In this document: piece after piece, positions 17,614 to 25,557 of the stretch
Position numbering within the stretch: position 1 is the first letter of the stretch
Layout of the letters: every line of letters begins with the position of its first letter
NCBI GenBank assembly: GCA_002395965.1
Contig: DGVT01000001.1
Coordinates: 1-26,035 of the forward strand
Reading direction: 5' to 3'
DNA: 26,035 nucleotides
Origin: Porphyromonadaceae bacterium UBA4277
Lineage (GTDB): Bacteria; Bacteroidota; Bacteroidia; Bacteroidales; Muribaculaceae
Notes under the pieces: generated by a model
What the model was told of the DNA's origin: nothing
Database searches by the model: none
What the model saw: the letters and a program-made list of their open reading frames with translations, nothing else
Program-made: the position numbers and the translations under genes

Positions 17614-17686
17614 CTTGTTTACTCGTTTACTTGTTTACTCGTTTACTAAAAAAACTTGTTTACTTGTCTGCTTGTCTGCTTGTTTA
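17614..17686. repeat. 8-bp CTTGTTTA repeat overlapping a stop codon
   Basis: Eight units of CTTGTTTA, CTCGTTTA or CTTGTCTG run from 17614 to 17686 with one 9-bp A-rich interruption at 17646-17654. The last unit (17679-17686) contains, on the minus strand, the TAA stop of the exported protein gene at 17684. The same unit in the opposite orientation opens the window at 1-24. Confidence 0.8.
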
Positions 17687-18883
17687 CTTCGTGAGAATGA
17701 CATTGATTAGGGTGTTAACGTCGTCCACATCCACAATGCCGGAAGCATCCACATCGGCGCTTGACGACACCGGAATCTTATTCAGGATCATGTTGATAAC
17801 GATGTTCACATCGTCAATGTCGATGATGCCGTCGCCATTTTGGTCTCCGTCAAGTTCTTGAGGCACTACATCGGGATGCAGGTCGATGCCGCCGCACACC
17901 TCGGTGCTGGTCTCGCCTATATACCCGCACTGCTGCAGCATGGCACTATACACCTTGATGAAATCCACTTTGTTCAGGTGCACAGCATTGCCCTCATCGT
18001 CCACTGCCCAGTCAATGTTGAAGCCCAGGTTCTGATTACTCTGCTGTGCCCCGCCGATATAGCCATATCCGTAGTCGGGACGATTGTCAACGTAACCCCA
18101 TCCGAGGAAATACTGCACCCAGTATTCGCCGGTCTGGCTCTCATTAGTTGCATTGTTCTGCAGCTTCGTGCCGGTGAACGTGAGTGTCTCGCCCTGCGCC
18201 CAACTGGGCCAGTAGCTCTGACTGTGGAAGCTGTTTTTGCTCACATAGCCCTGCCGGGGGCCATCGGTGCTGTTGGATGTCCAGTAAACATATTCTGAAT
18301 CGGTTATAAACGGGCCGTCGGGAACGGGTGTCTTGTTTTCATCGGGCTTGTAGTAGGTGATTGTGAAATGTTTTTGGGTTTGAGGCTTGTTATAGTCACT
18401 TCCGGCGAGCTCATACCAGGGGTCGTCGGGAATGCCGTTGCCATTGGCATCGCGGCTCACCATCACGATGCCCGGCTCGCAACTGCCGCCGCTCACCATA
18501 AGGCTGTCGGAGCCGAAAGCATTGCCAAAGATTTGAAAGTCGTTCTCACCGGCTACATTCACCACAGGGTGGTCAAAGCCGAACACCACATAGCCGCCAT
18601 AGCTGCCTAAGCTGATCAGTCCCGGCTTGACATTGGTTATGGTGTCGGAGATGATGGTGCCATCTAATTGTTCGAGCTGCATTATACTGTCAAATCCGCA
18701 GATAGCTTTTTCCACCTTGGCTATAATCGATTGGTGAGTATCGCCGGAATCATACTTCGGCGACATGTTGACAAACTGCCCCGGGGCGGGCATGAAATCA
18801 TACACTTTAGTTATGTAGGGCTTATTTTGGGCTTGCAACAAGAATGCTGCTGCAACCAGTGCCAGTGTGATTATCTTTTTCAT
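17684..18883 (-). CDS. Exported B12-locus protein with C-terminal dockerin-like doublet
   Basis: A 399-residue protein with a Sec signal peptide (about MKKIITLALVAAAFLLQA-QN) and no lipobox Cys, so it is exported without a lipid anchor. The central part (about 25-335) resembles the 'cell surface protein' family often found beside BtuB and BtuG in Bacteroidales cobalamin loci; typical stretches are DFQIFGNAF, SRDANGNGIPDDPWYELAGS and YFLGWGYVDNRPDYGYG. The molecular function of that family is not known to me. The C-terminus (about 344-399) is a dockerin-like doublet with DQNGDGIIDIDDVN and DVDASGIVDVDDVN. It starts 15 bp after the btuG-type gene, as the third gene of the riboswitch-led operon, so a role in corrinoid capture is likely by context. 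Confidence 0.8.
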   Translation of the reverse strand: MKKIITLALVAAAFLLQAQNKPYITKVYDFMPAPGQFVNMSPKYDSGDTHQSIIAKVEKAICGFDSIMQLEQLDGTIISDTITNVKPGLISLGSYGGYVVFGFDHPVVNVAGENDFQIFGNAFGSDSLMVSGGSCEPGIVMVSRDANGNGIPDDPWYELAGSDYNKPQTQKHFTITYYKPDENKTPVPDGPFITDSEYVYWTSNSTDGPRQGYVSKNSFHSQSYWPSWAQGETLTFTGTKLQNNATNESQTGEYWVQYFLGWGYVDNRPDYGYGYIGGAQQSNQNLGFNIDWAVDDEGNAVHLNKVDFIKVYSAMLQQCGYIGETSTEVCGGIDLHPDVVPQELDGDQNGDGIIDIDDVNIVINMILNKIPVSSSADVDASGIVDVDDVNTLINVILTK

Positions 18884-18898
18884 CGTTCTATATCAATA

Positions 18899-20068
18899 TT
18901 ATTTTTCATTAATATTCTCTCCTAAAAACACGAAGTGGGCGGGGATGTCGCCTGTGAGCAAATCCCACTTGCGCTTGCCGTCCTGCCCGAAGCAGTAGAG
19001 CCTGCCGGGCACCACATAGTTCTTGGCATCGGTGAGCAAGATGTCTTTCGTTATGGGATTCACGGCTATGCCATAGGGCTGCACGATAGCCCGGTCGGTG
19101 CCATCGGTAATGAAATGCTCGTTGACGAGTTCCATTGTCCTCGTATCGTAGATTTGGTAGGTGGCTGTGCGATAGCCGTCTTCAATCATGCTATACTCGC
19201 TGCTGATGACGTAGAGCGAGTCGCCGTCGAGCCACATGTTGCCCACCGGGCAGTCGAGCTGACCCACGATGCGATGCTTGCGCGTGTCGTAGGCATAGAC
19301 ATTGCTGCCTTGCTTGTAATAGTTGCCGCGCGACGAAATCCACAGCACGCCACGGCGGTCGGCTTTAACATATTGCAGGTTCAGGGCAATGGGGATGCGT
19401 TCCACCTCCTTAAAGGTGGCTATGTCGATAACCGAAATGGTGTTTTCATAATTATTGGGGTTGTATCCTCCTGAATTTGCAACATATATCTTTCCATCGA
19501 CAATCTCCAGCTCATCGGGCTGATAGCCCACCATGCAGCGGTCAACGACCTCGAGCGTGGCGGTATCGACCTTTGCCACATAGCCTATTTGCGACTGGCT
19601 GCCGTCAAACACCGTCACCACCGGTCCGGCATAGCTTGTGACGTAGGCATAGCCACCGTGAAACTTGATGTAACGGCAATTAGGAATGTCGATTTGTCCC
19701 AAACGCTTTACGGTGTTCTTGTTCATCACCTCCACCTTGTTTGAGCAGTTGATTACGGCATACAGTTTGTTGCCATATATGCCTATGTCGTTGCCTACGT
19801 CGCCCAGCTGCATCACTACGCCATAGTTTTGCGCCCTGTAGATGTAGTTGTAATATTTTCCGGTTTCGTAATTATAGAAATCGATCGAAGCCTTGTTGCT
19901 GTTCATGTTGGCTTCGTTAAGCAGGTAGAAGCCCTTGATGCTGGTATATTCGGGCATCGACACGGGCACGGCATCGGGCAGGTAGATGGGCTCGTCTTCG
20001 CGGCAGGCTGTGGTCACCATCGCAAGCAGCAGGAGCACAGCGGGTAATATGTGTTTAGCGCATTGCAT
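18899..20068 (-). CDS. btuG: BtuG-like surface lipoprotein (YncE-type beta-propeller), cobalamin capture
   Basis: A 389-residue lipoprotein: the hydrophobic signal ends in MVTTAC, with Cys22 as likely lipidation site followed by acidic RED-E residues, as on surface-exposed Bacteroidetes lipoproteins. The rest shows repeated YncE/DUF5074-like propeller blades, such as GNKLYAVINCSNKVEV, GKIYVANSGGY and NTISVIDIATFKEVERIPI. In Bacteroides thetaiotaomicron, BtuG binds vitamin B12 very tightly at the surface and passes it to its partner BtuB. The gene here starts 2 bp after the btuB-type stop, so the two are translationally close and the assignment rests on fold, anchor and context. The exact B12-binding residues cannot be checked by eye. 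Confidence 0.82.
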   Translation of the reverse strand: MQCAKHILPAVLLLLAMVTTACREDEPIYLPDAVPVSMPEYTSIKGFYLLNEANMNSNKASIDFYNYETGKYYNYIYRAQNYGVVMQLGDVGNDIGIYGNKLYAVINCSNKVEVMNKNTVKRLGQIDIPNCRYIKFHGGYAYVTSYAGPVVTVFDGSQSQIGYVAKVDTATLEVVDRCMVGYQPDELEIVDGKIYVANSGGYNPNNYENTISVIDIATFKEVERIPIALNLQYVKADRRGVLWISSRGNYYKQGSNVYAYDTRKHRIVGQLDCPVGNMWLDGDSLYVISSEYSMIEDGYRTATYQIYDTRTMELVNEHFITDGTDRAIVQPYGIAVNPITKDILLTDAKNYVVPGRLYCFGQDGKRKWDLLTGDIPAHFVFLGENINEK

Positions 20069-20070
20069 TT

Positions 20071-22146
20071 TTACAAATCAAGTTTCAAAATCAACTTATA
20101 GTTGCGTCCCGGCATGGGGTAGTTTTGTATCACGTCGTATTGCTGATTGAAAAGATTGTTGACCTCGACCGAGACCTTTGCCGTCACTTTTCCCATGGCA
20201 AAGCGGTAGCTTGCCGCAATGTCGTGGGTGTACCACGGTTGCTCATGATTGATGGGTATGTTGGCGCTGTTATGATAGCGCTCGCCCACATAGATGAAGC
20301 TGTAGTTGATGTCGGCATCACGCCATGCGCCATGCAGCGTGGCACTGCCGCTGTGCCAGGGCACATAGGCTATCTGCCCCTTGTACGCCCCGCCATAGAA
20401 GTCGTCGTCGGGATTAGAATAGTCTTGCGCACGCTGATAGGTGTAGCTCAACGCTCCGTCAACGATGAGCGATGCAGCCGGCTGCATCACCAGCCGTGCC
20501 GACAGGTCGATGCCGCGTATTTTCACTTTGCCTATGTTCATCATCATCCAGCGGTACTGCCCGCTGCCGGTGGGAATGGCTACGATCTTGTCGTCGATGT
20601 GATTATAGTAGGCATCGGCACTCAGCCTGACGGTCTTCACCAAGCCTTCGTCGCCATTATACTGATACATCACACCTAAGTTATATTGTGTGGCATACTC
20701 GGGCTTGAGGTTGGTGTTACCCATGTCGGTGTAGTACAGGTCGTTCAGGGTGGGCATGCGGAAGATGCGCTTGTAGAATGCCCTGATGTTAAGGTCTTGC
20801 TCAAGCCAGGGCTGGAAACTGACAAACACTGCCGGGGTGAACTTGTCGAGGTTGTTGCGGTGATGCCCGAGCACCTCGCCATTGGTGCGCGACGAGTAGA
20901 GGTCGGTGACATGAGTATAGAGCAGGCTTGCCTGCGCTTTGAGTCGTTGCCATTTATAAGCAGTGGCAAGCGCGGTAAGCACGGTGTGGCGCGTGGGGTA
21001 GGCAAAATTGGCGAGCGTTGAGTTCAGATAGTTCCACTGGTAGTCCAGGCTCAGATCCACGTCCCAGTCGGGCAGCACAGTATATTTGTTTGCCGACGAC
21101 ACATAGATTTCGTCTTGCCAGAACTTGTTGTCAACCAGCAGCAATGTGGTGTCGGGGTTCTGATAGCGCATGTAGTCGCGGGCATACTTGGCATTGACCA
21201 TCGTCTGGAAACTATCTGAAACCTTCTTCTTGTAGGAGCCTTGAGTGAAGAAGTTGCGGTCCCACTGCCTCTGCGCGCGTTTCCACACATTATTAACTAT
21301 GGCACCGGGTATGCCACGCTCGCTGTCGTAATAATACACTTTGGCATTCCACTGTGCGCTTGCCGACGAGCCGAACAGGCCGCCTTCGAGGCGCAGGGCC
21401 TGTATGTCGCCGTTCTTGCGCACGGCTGTTGTGTCCCATGCCAGTGTGCCATCGCTGAAGAGCTTGCGATAGCGGAAGTGATACTGCCCGGTGGCATAGG
21501 TGTATTCGGCATTTAGCGACATGCTGAGCGACTTGCCGAACTTATGCTCCCATCGCACCGAGGGGTTGGCAAGGCCGAACGAGCCGGTGCGCATGGTGAC
21601 GTTGAGATTGTCGCGCTTGCCGGCCTTGAACTTCGGGCGCTTGGTGCGCAGGTAGATTGACCCTGCCGAGCCATAGTCGCGTGCCGACTGGAATATCTCA
21701 CTTTTCTGTCCGTTATACAGCGAAATTTCCTCAACGTTGTCGAGTGAGAACTTGCCTAAGTCAATCTGTCCGTTCTGCGCGTTGCCTAACTGGATGCCAT
21801 CGTAGAAAATGCCCATGTGGTTGCTTCCCATCGACCGCATATCTACCGTCTTCAGGCCACCCACGCCGCCATAGTCTTTTATCTGTATGCCAGAGAAATA
21901 GCGCACGGCATCGGCCACGCTGTGGCTGCTGAGCACTTCGAGCTGCTTACCGCCCAGCACCTGTGCCGGAATCACTTCGGCATAGGGCTTAACGGCATAG
22001 ATGGTGATGTTGCGCAAGTATTGCATAGAGTCGAGACGGCTCGTGCCGACGGCATCGACATCACGCTTGACAATGACGCTGTCTTGCGCCGTCACCGCCA
22101 AGGCACAACTCACCAGAGCTATGAAAAAAAAGTGTTTAATCTTCAT
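20071..22146 (-). CDS. btuB: BtuB-like TonB-dependent outer membrane receptor for cobalamin
   Basis: A 691-residue outer membrane receptor with a Sec signal peptide (MKIKHFFFIALVSCALAVTA-QD). A plug domain occupies about residues 50-175 (EVLSSHSVADAVRYFSGIQIKDYGG, VDMRSMGSNHMGIFYDGIQLGN) and the rest alternates as a 22-strand barrel, ending in the aromatic-rich strand of NNLFNQQYDVIQNYPMPGRNYKLILKLDL type. It lacks the N-terminal carboxypeptidase-like extension of SusC proteins, which fits a vitamin or metal receptor. Cobalamin as substrate is inferred from the cobalamin riboswitch directly upstream and the BtuG-like gene downstream. Expression should fall when cobalamin is plentiful. Confidence 0.92.
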   Translation of the reverse strand: MKIKHFFFIALVSCALAVTAQDSVIVKRDVDAVGTSRLDSMQYLRNITIYAVKPYAEVIPAQVLGGKQLEVLSSHSVADAVRYFSGIQIKDYGGVGGLKTVDMRSMGSNHMGIFYDGIQLGNAQNGQIDLGKFSLDNVEEISLYNGQKSEIFQSARDYGSAGSIYLRTKRPKFKAGKRDNLNVTMRTGSFGLANPSVRWEHKFGKSLSMSLNAEYTYATGQYHFRYRKLFSDGTLAWDTTAVRKNGDIQALRLEGGLFGSSASAQWNAKVYYYDSERGIPGAIVNNVWKRAQRQWDRNFFTQGSYKKKVSDSFQTMVNAKYARDYMRYQNPDTTLLLVDNKFWQDEIYVSSANKYTVLPDWDVDLSLDYQWNYLNSTLANFAYPTRHTVLTALATAYKWQRLKAQASLLYTHVTDLYSSRTNGEVLGHHRNNLDKFTPAVFVSFQPWLEQDLNIRAFYKRIFRMPTLNDLYYTDMGNTNLKPEYATQYNLGVMYQYNGDEGLVKTVRLSADAYYNHIDDKIVAIPTGSGQYRWMMMNIGKVKIRGIDLSARLVMQPAASLIVDGALSYTYQRAQDYSNPDDDFYGGAYKGQIAYVPWHSGSATLHGAWRDADINYSFIYVGERYHNSANIPINHEQPWYTHDIAASYRFAMGKVTAKVSVEVNNLFNQQYDVIQNYPMPGRNYKLILKLDL

Positions 22147-22194
22147 CCGGGTCTTAATACTCGATTTGGCAGGTCTTCTGACTCGTTCCTTCCC

Positions 22195-22419
22195 TTTTTT
22201 GCGACTACGCCGGCTGTTAAACCAGCGTCAGCCACTTGTAGCTCGTAACTAATTAATAATTAATAATTAATAATGAGCCGCTACACGAACTTGTAGCTCG
22301 TAGCTACCAAGCAACGCCTGGCAATACCCAACGCCCTGACTTAATTCATAATTCTGAATTCATAATTCTGAATTATTCAAGCGTCAGCCACTTGTAGTTT
22401 TTTTGGCTTGTTCCTTCCC
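22195..22419 (-). repeat. Repeat-rich insert within the riboswitch, bounded by GGGAAGGAAC direct repeats
   Basis: On the minus strand GGGAAGGAAC occurs at 22410-22419 and again at 22185-22194, 225 bp apart. The DNA between them holds two or three copies of the GCGTCAGCCACTTGTAGC module also seen at 17195-17612, an AATTAATAATTAATAATTA stretch (22249-22275) and a doubled ATTCATAATTCTGA stretch (22344-22375). Deleting one repeat period leaves a riboswitch of about 195 nt, the normal size. Confidence 0.7.
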
Positions 22420-22428
22420 ACTCGTTCT

Positions 22429-22456
22429 GGCTCAAAAGGGACTGCCCCCCAATGAA
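22429..22456 (-). repeat. REP-like palindrome, copy 3, inside the riboswitch
   Basis: On the minus strand TTCATTGGGGGGCAGTCCC is followed by TTTTGAGCC. This is the third member of the family at 8663 and 10987. It lies between the conserved CACTG and GGGAAGG blocks of the cobalamin riboswitch, where natural aptamers tolerate variable stems. Confidence 0.6.
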
Positions 22457-22588
22457 CCACATAGCAGTGAAACAGGCCGGGAAACATCGATTTTCGACGG
22501 GAACACACAGCAGCGCCGTCTGTCCGGGATTCTCACCCGATTCCCTTTTCACTCAGGCTTTTCAGCACCTGAGCACCAAATCATGCTG

Positions 22589-22620
22589 CAAAGTTAGTAA
22601 TTAATTCTGATTTACGAAAC
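22589..22620 (-). promoter_or_regulatory. Promoter of the btuB operon
   Basis: The minus-strand -7 element TAACTTTG (22589-22596) lies just 6 bp before the first base of riboswitch stem P1, so transcription would start at or next to the aptamer. A weak TTTCG (22615-22619) stands near the -33 position with 18 bp spacing. Confidence 0.65.
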
Positions 22621-22638
22621 AGAAAGCTGAGTTATTAA

Positions 22639-22670
22639 TTTGAGCATTTACAATATATGTTGTAAATTTG
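22639..22670 (+). promoter_or_regulatory. Promoter of the M6 protease gene with overlapping dyad
   Basis: TTTG (22639-22642), 20 bp, then TAAATTTG (22663-22670) is a full match to the Bacteroidetes consensus. The leader would be about 45 nt. A perfect dyad, TTTACAA-tatatg-TTGTAAA (22647-22666), fills the spacer and overlaps the -7 box, the position expected of a repressor operator. Confidence 0.7.
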
Positions 22671-22720
22671 CACCTGCTTATATCGTAACATCAATCAACA
22701 ATCAATAGAATCGTAGCAAC

Positions 22721-25492
22721 ATGAACAGATTTATTCTTGCTATTGCATCGGCAATGATAGTCACCACAGCGATGGCCGTGCCTGCAATACCTTTCAAGAA
22801 GACATTCACCCAGAGCGACGGCACGTCAATCACCGTGGGCATGGTGGGCGACGAATGGCACAGCACTGTGGTAACGAGCGACAACTATACCATTGCACCC
22901 GACGGCAAAGGCGACTATTACTACACCAGCGGTGGCCGAATGACCGGTGTCAGGGCACATGATGCCGACAAGCGCAGTGCTGCCGAGCAAGCATTTCTTG
23001 CAGCCCACGAAAAGGCCTTGCGCTTTACACCACAAGCCTCATCGGCATCACTCCCACGGTTTGCACCTCAGCGCAACGTCGGCTCTACTCAAGTGCCCAC
23101 ACATGGCACGCCGCGCATACCCATCCTGCTGGTGCAATTCACCGACAAGAGTATGTCAAACTCTATTGCAACCTTCAATGCGCAATACAAAAGCGGTGCC
23201 AATAGTGCCTACCAGTATTTCCACGACCAGTCGTGGGGGCAGTATCAGCCACAATTCGACGTGTACGGCATCTACACCTTACCCAGCAACCGTGCCACCT
23301 ATGGTGCCCACGGCACCAACTCCTACGGCAGTGATGTGAACGACATCGGCGTGGCACAGATGGTGATCGATGCCATCGGCCAGGCGGGAAATGCTGTTGA
23401 CTGGAGCCAATATGACAACGACGGCGACGGCGAGGTGGACGTGTGCATCGTGGTGTATGCCGGTGTGGGAGAAGCCCAGAGCTACGGCTACACGCCCGAG
23501 TCGATATGGCCATGCCAGTGGAACCTATATTCCGGGCAATATTATGGCGACGGCACGGGCCCGGTGACGCGCAATGGCAAAAGAATCAACCGCTTTGCCG
23601 TGTTCAACGAGCTTAACGGATGGAACGACGACAACACGCAAATCGACGGAGTGGGCACATTCTGCCACGAGTTTTCGCACTGCCTGGGACTGCCCGACTT
23701 CTATGCCACCAACGACAGCGGATACTATGGAATGGGCACCTGGTCGATTATGTGCTCGGGATGCTATAACAACGACGGCTACACTCCTTGCGGCTACACT
23801 GCCTATGAGAGGGAATTCATGGGATGGATGCAGCTCACACAAGCCAAGGAGAACACAAAATACACCTTGAGCCACATCGCCGACGAGGGAGCGCAAGCAG
23901 TGAAAATCACCAGCCCGTATAGCAGTAACGAATACTACATTCTCGAGAACCGGCAAAAGACAGGCTGGAACGCCTATATTCAAGCATCGGGCCTGATGGT
24001 GAACCATGTAACCTATAACGCTACCGACTGGAGCAACAACGCCGTCAACAACTCGGCCACGCAGCGCATGACCATCATTGCTGCCGACAACCAGCTCTCC
24101 AGGTACAGCGAATATGGCGACCTGTACCCCTATAACGGCAACAACAGCCTGACCGACAGCAGCACTCCGGCTGCCACGCTTTATACCGGCTCGCTGATGG
24201 GACAGCCCGTGACCGAAATCACTAAGTCGGGAAACAAGGTCTCGTTTTGGTTTAGAAAAGGTGCCTATACTAAGGAAATCCCGACCCTTGAGCTCGACGA
24301 GGCATCGGTCACCTGCACCTCGTTCCGAGTCCACTGGAATGCTGTGGATAATGCCGAGAGTTACCGCATAGTCGCTACCAACACCGATGATGGCAGCACG
24401 CTCCAGGTGAACAACATCACCGACACATTATGCACTGTGAGCAGCGGCCTGGAGCAAGGCTGCACCTACAGTGTGCGACTCTATGTCAAATTCACCGACG
24501 GCTCTGAAGAATTCGATGCCAATAACGATGTTATCGTCACCCTGGGCGAAGAGCCGGAACTCTACCCCACCGACGAAGCTCTGGTCACCACCACTTCATT
24601 CAAGGCACAGTGGCGACCCATGAAGCGCGTGCAAAGCTACATCCTGCAGGTGATGGAAGAGGGCTACTCGTTCTTCAACAAAATTCTTGAGGAGACATTC
24701 GCCAATTTCACCACTGCAAGCGGGACAAACATCGCTTCAACACTCGACAACTATATGGACAACCCCGGCTGGAAAGGTGCCAACGTCTATGCCAGCGAAG
24801 GGGGCATTAAGTTAGGAGGCACTTATGCCTCTGGCTATCTGATTTCACCTGAGCTCGATGCAGCACAAGGCGACAACGAAGTGTCGATGAAAATCACACT
24901 TGCCACCACGGGCAAGAAAACCGACGACTACCCGCTTGACGTAACAATAGGCGACAGCACACAGACCATCACCATGCCGGCCGGCAGCGAGGGCGAATAC
25001 CAACTTGCATTCAGTTGCGACACATCACTACCGGTGCAAATCAAATTCAGCATGACAAAGGGCTATCCCGTCATCATCAAGGCACTCAGCATCTATGCCG
25101 GCAACTGCACTGCTGCAGGTGCTAAGGCTCCTGTCATGAGCGGCGACCAGCACCGCCGGGTATATAGCGACATCACCGACTCGTTCCTTAATGTGGACAA
25201 TCTCATGGCAGGCACCACCTATAGCTATCGCCTGCGAGCCTTGCGACTCGACGGCACCTACAGCATGTGGACGCCCATCCAGCAAGCGACGACCAAGGGC
25301 GAGAAAGCATTGCCGGGCGATGTGAACCTGAGCGGCAATGTAGATATCGACGACGTGAACATCATCATTGCCATCATCTTGGGCAAAGACCAGGCCGACA
25401 ACTACGACCGCCGTGCCTATGTCAACGGCGACGACCAAGTCGATATCGATGACGTGAATGCCTTAATCCGCATCATCCTTGGCAAGGACTGA
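22721..25492 (+). CDS. Secreted M6-family metalloprotease with FN3 and C-terminal dockerin-like doublet
   Basis: A 923-residue exported zinc protease with a Sec signal peptide (MNRFILAIASAMIVTTAMA) and a propeptide-like region to about residue 105. The catalytic domain (about 110-510) resembles immune inhibitor A-type M6 peptidases; the zinc motif HEFSHCLGLPD is at 316-326, with Glu317 as catalytic base. GTWSIMCSG downstream resembles the Met-turn region. A fibronectin III-like domain spans about 516-615. A second one begins at about 617 and appears interrupted by a jelly-roll-like stretch (about 655-800) before resuming. The C-terminus (about 866-923) is a dockerin-like doublet with VDIDDVN in both halves. 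Substrates are unknown; host or dietary protein is plausible. It diverges from the btuB operon and has its own promoter. Confidence 0.9.
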   Translation: MNRFILAIASAMIVTTAMAVPAIPFKKTFTQSDGTSITVGMVGDEWHSTVVTSDNYTIAPDGKGDYYYTSGGRMTGVRAHDADKRSAAEQAFLAAHEKALRFTPQASSASLPRFAPQRNVGSTQVPTHGTPRIPILLVQFTDKSMSNSIATFNAQYKSGANSAYQYFHDQSWGQYQPQFDVYGIYTLPSNRATYGAHGTNSYGSDVNDIGVAQMVIDAIGQAGNAVDWSQYDNDGDGEVDVCIVVYAGVGEAQSYGYTPESIWPCQWNLYSGQYYGDGTGPVTRNGKRINRFAVFNELNGWNDDNTQIDGVGTFCHEFSHCLGLPDFYATNDSGYYGMGTWSIMCSGCYNNDGYTPCGYTAYEREFMGWMQLTQAKENTKYTLSHIADEGAQAVKITSPYSSNEYYILENRQKTGWNAYIQASGLMVNHVTYNATDWSNNAVNNSATQRMTIIAADNQLSRYSEYGDLYPYNGNNSLTDSSTPAATLYTGSLMGQPVTEITKSGNKVSFWFRKGAYTKEIPTLELDEASVTCTSFRVHWNAVDNAESYRIVATNTDDGSTLQVNNITDTLCTVSSGLEQGCTYSVRLYVKFTDGSEEFDANNDVIVTLGEEPELYPTDEALVTTTSFKAQWRPMKRVQSYILQVMEEGYSFFNKILEETFANFTTASGTNIASTLDNYMDNPGWKGANVYASEGGIKLGGTYASGYLISPELDAAQGDNEVSMKITLATTGKKTDDYPLDVTIGDSTQTITMPAGSEGEYQLAFSCDTSLPVQIKFSMTKGYPVIIKALSIYAGNCTAAGAKAPVMSGDQHRRVYSDITDSFLNVDNLMAGTTYSYRLRALRLDGTYSMWTPIQQATTKGEKALPGDVNLSGNVDIDDVNIIIAIILGKDQADNYDRRAYVNGDDQVDIDDVNALIRIILGKD

Positions 25493-25557
25493 CTCACATA
25501 GTGGCCCCAGCCCGAAATCAATGTGAGCTGTGCGAATTGAGTCGCTGAAGCTCAACG
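25493..25557. other. Spacer after the M6 protease gene
   Basis: This 65-bp stretch contains no gene and no clear hairpin terminator. A possible weak stem, GAGC...GCTC, lies near 25526-25553. The first MITE-like element starts at its right edge. Confidence 0.3.

Larger units (their letters stand above)
22163..22582 (-). promoter_or_regulatory. Cobalamin riboswitch, expanded to about 420 nt
   Basis: Reading the minus strand, the hallmarks come in order: P1 5' arm GATTTGG (22576-22582), GGTGC (22573-22577), AAAAGGGAA, GGTGAGAATCCC (22526-22537), GCTGCTGTG (22506-22514), CACTG (22465-22469), GGGAAGG (22413-22419 and again 22188-22194) and AGTCAGAAGACCTGCC (22168-22183). The P1 3' arm CCAAATC (22163-22169) closes the aptamer. 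The arm match shows that both halves belong to one RNA. The element ends 16 nt before the btuB ATG, so ligand binding probably blocks translation. Normal aptamers are about 200 nt; the excess is repeat-derived DNA between the conserved blocks. Confidence 0.9.

Noticed and set aside
11630..25492. Cellulosome components
   Set aside because: Dockerin-like doublets are present, but there is no cohesin, scaffoldin or glycoside hydrolase in the window, and such doublets occur in non-cellulosomal Bacteroidales.
22721..25492. M6 protease as part of the B12 regulon
   Set aside because: It is transcribed away from the riboswitch from its own promoter, and nothing in its sequence links it to corrinoids.
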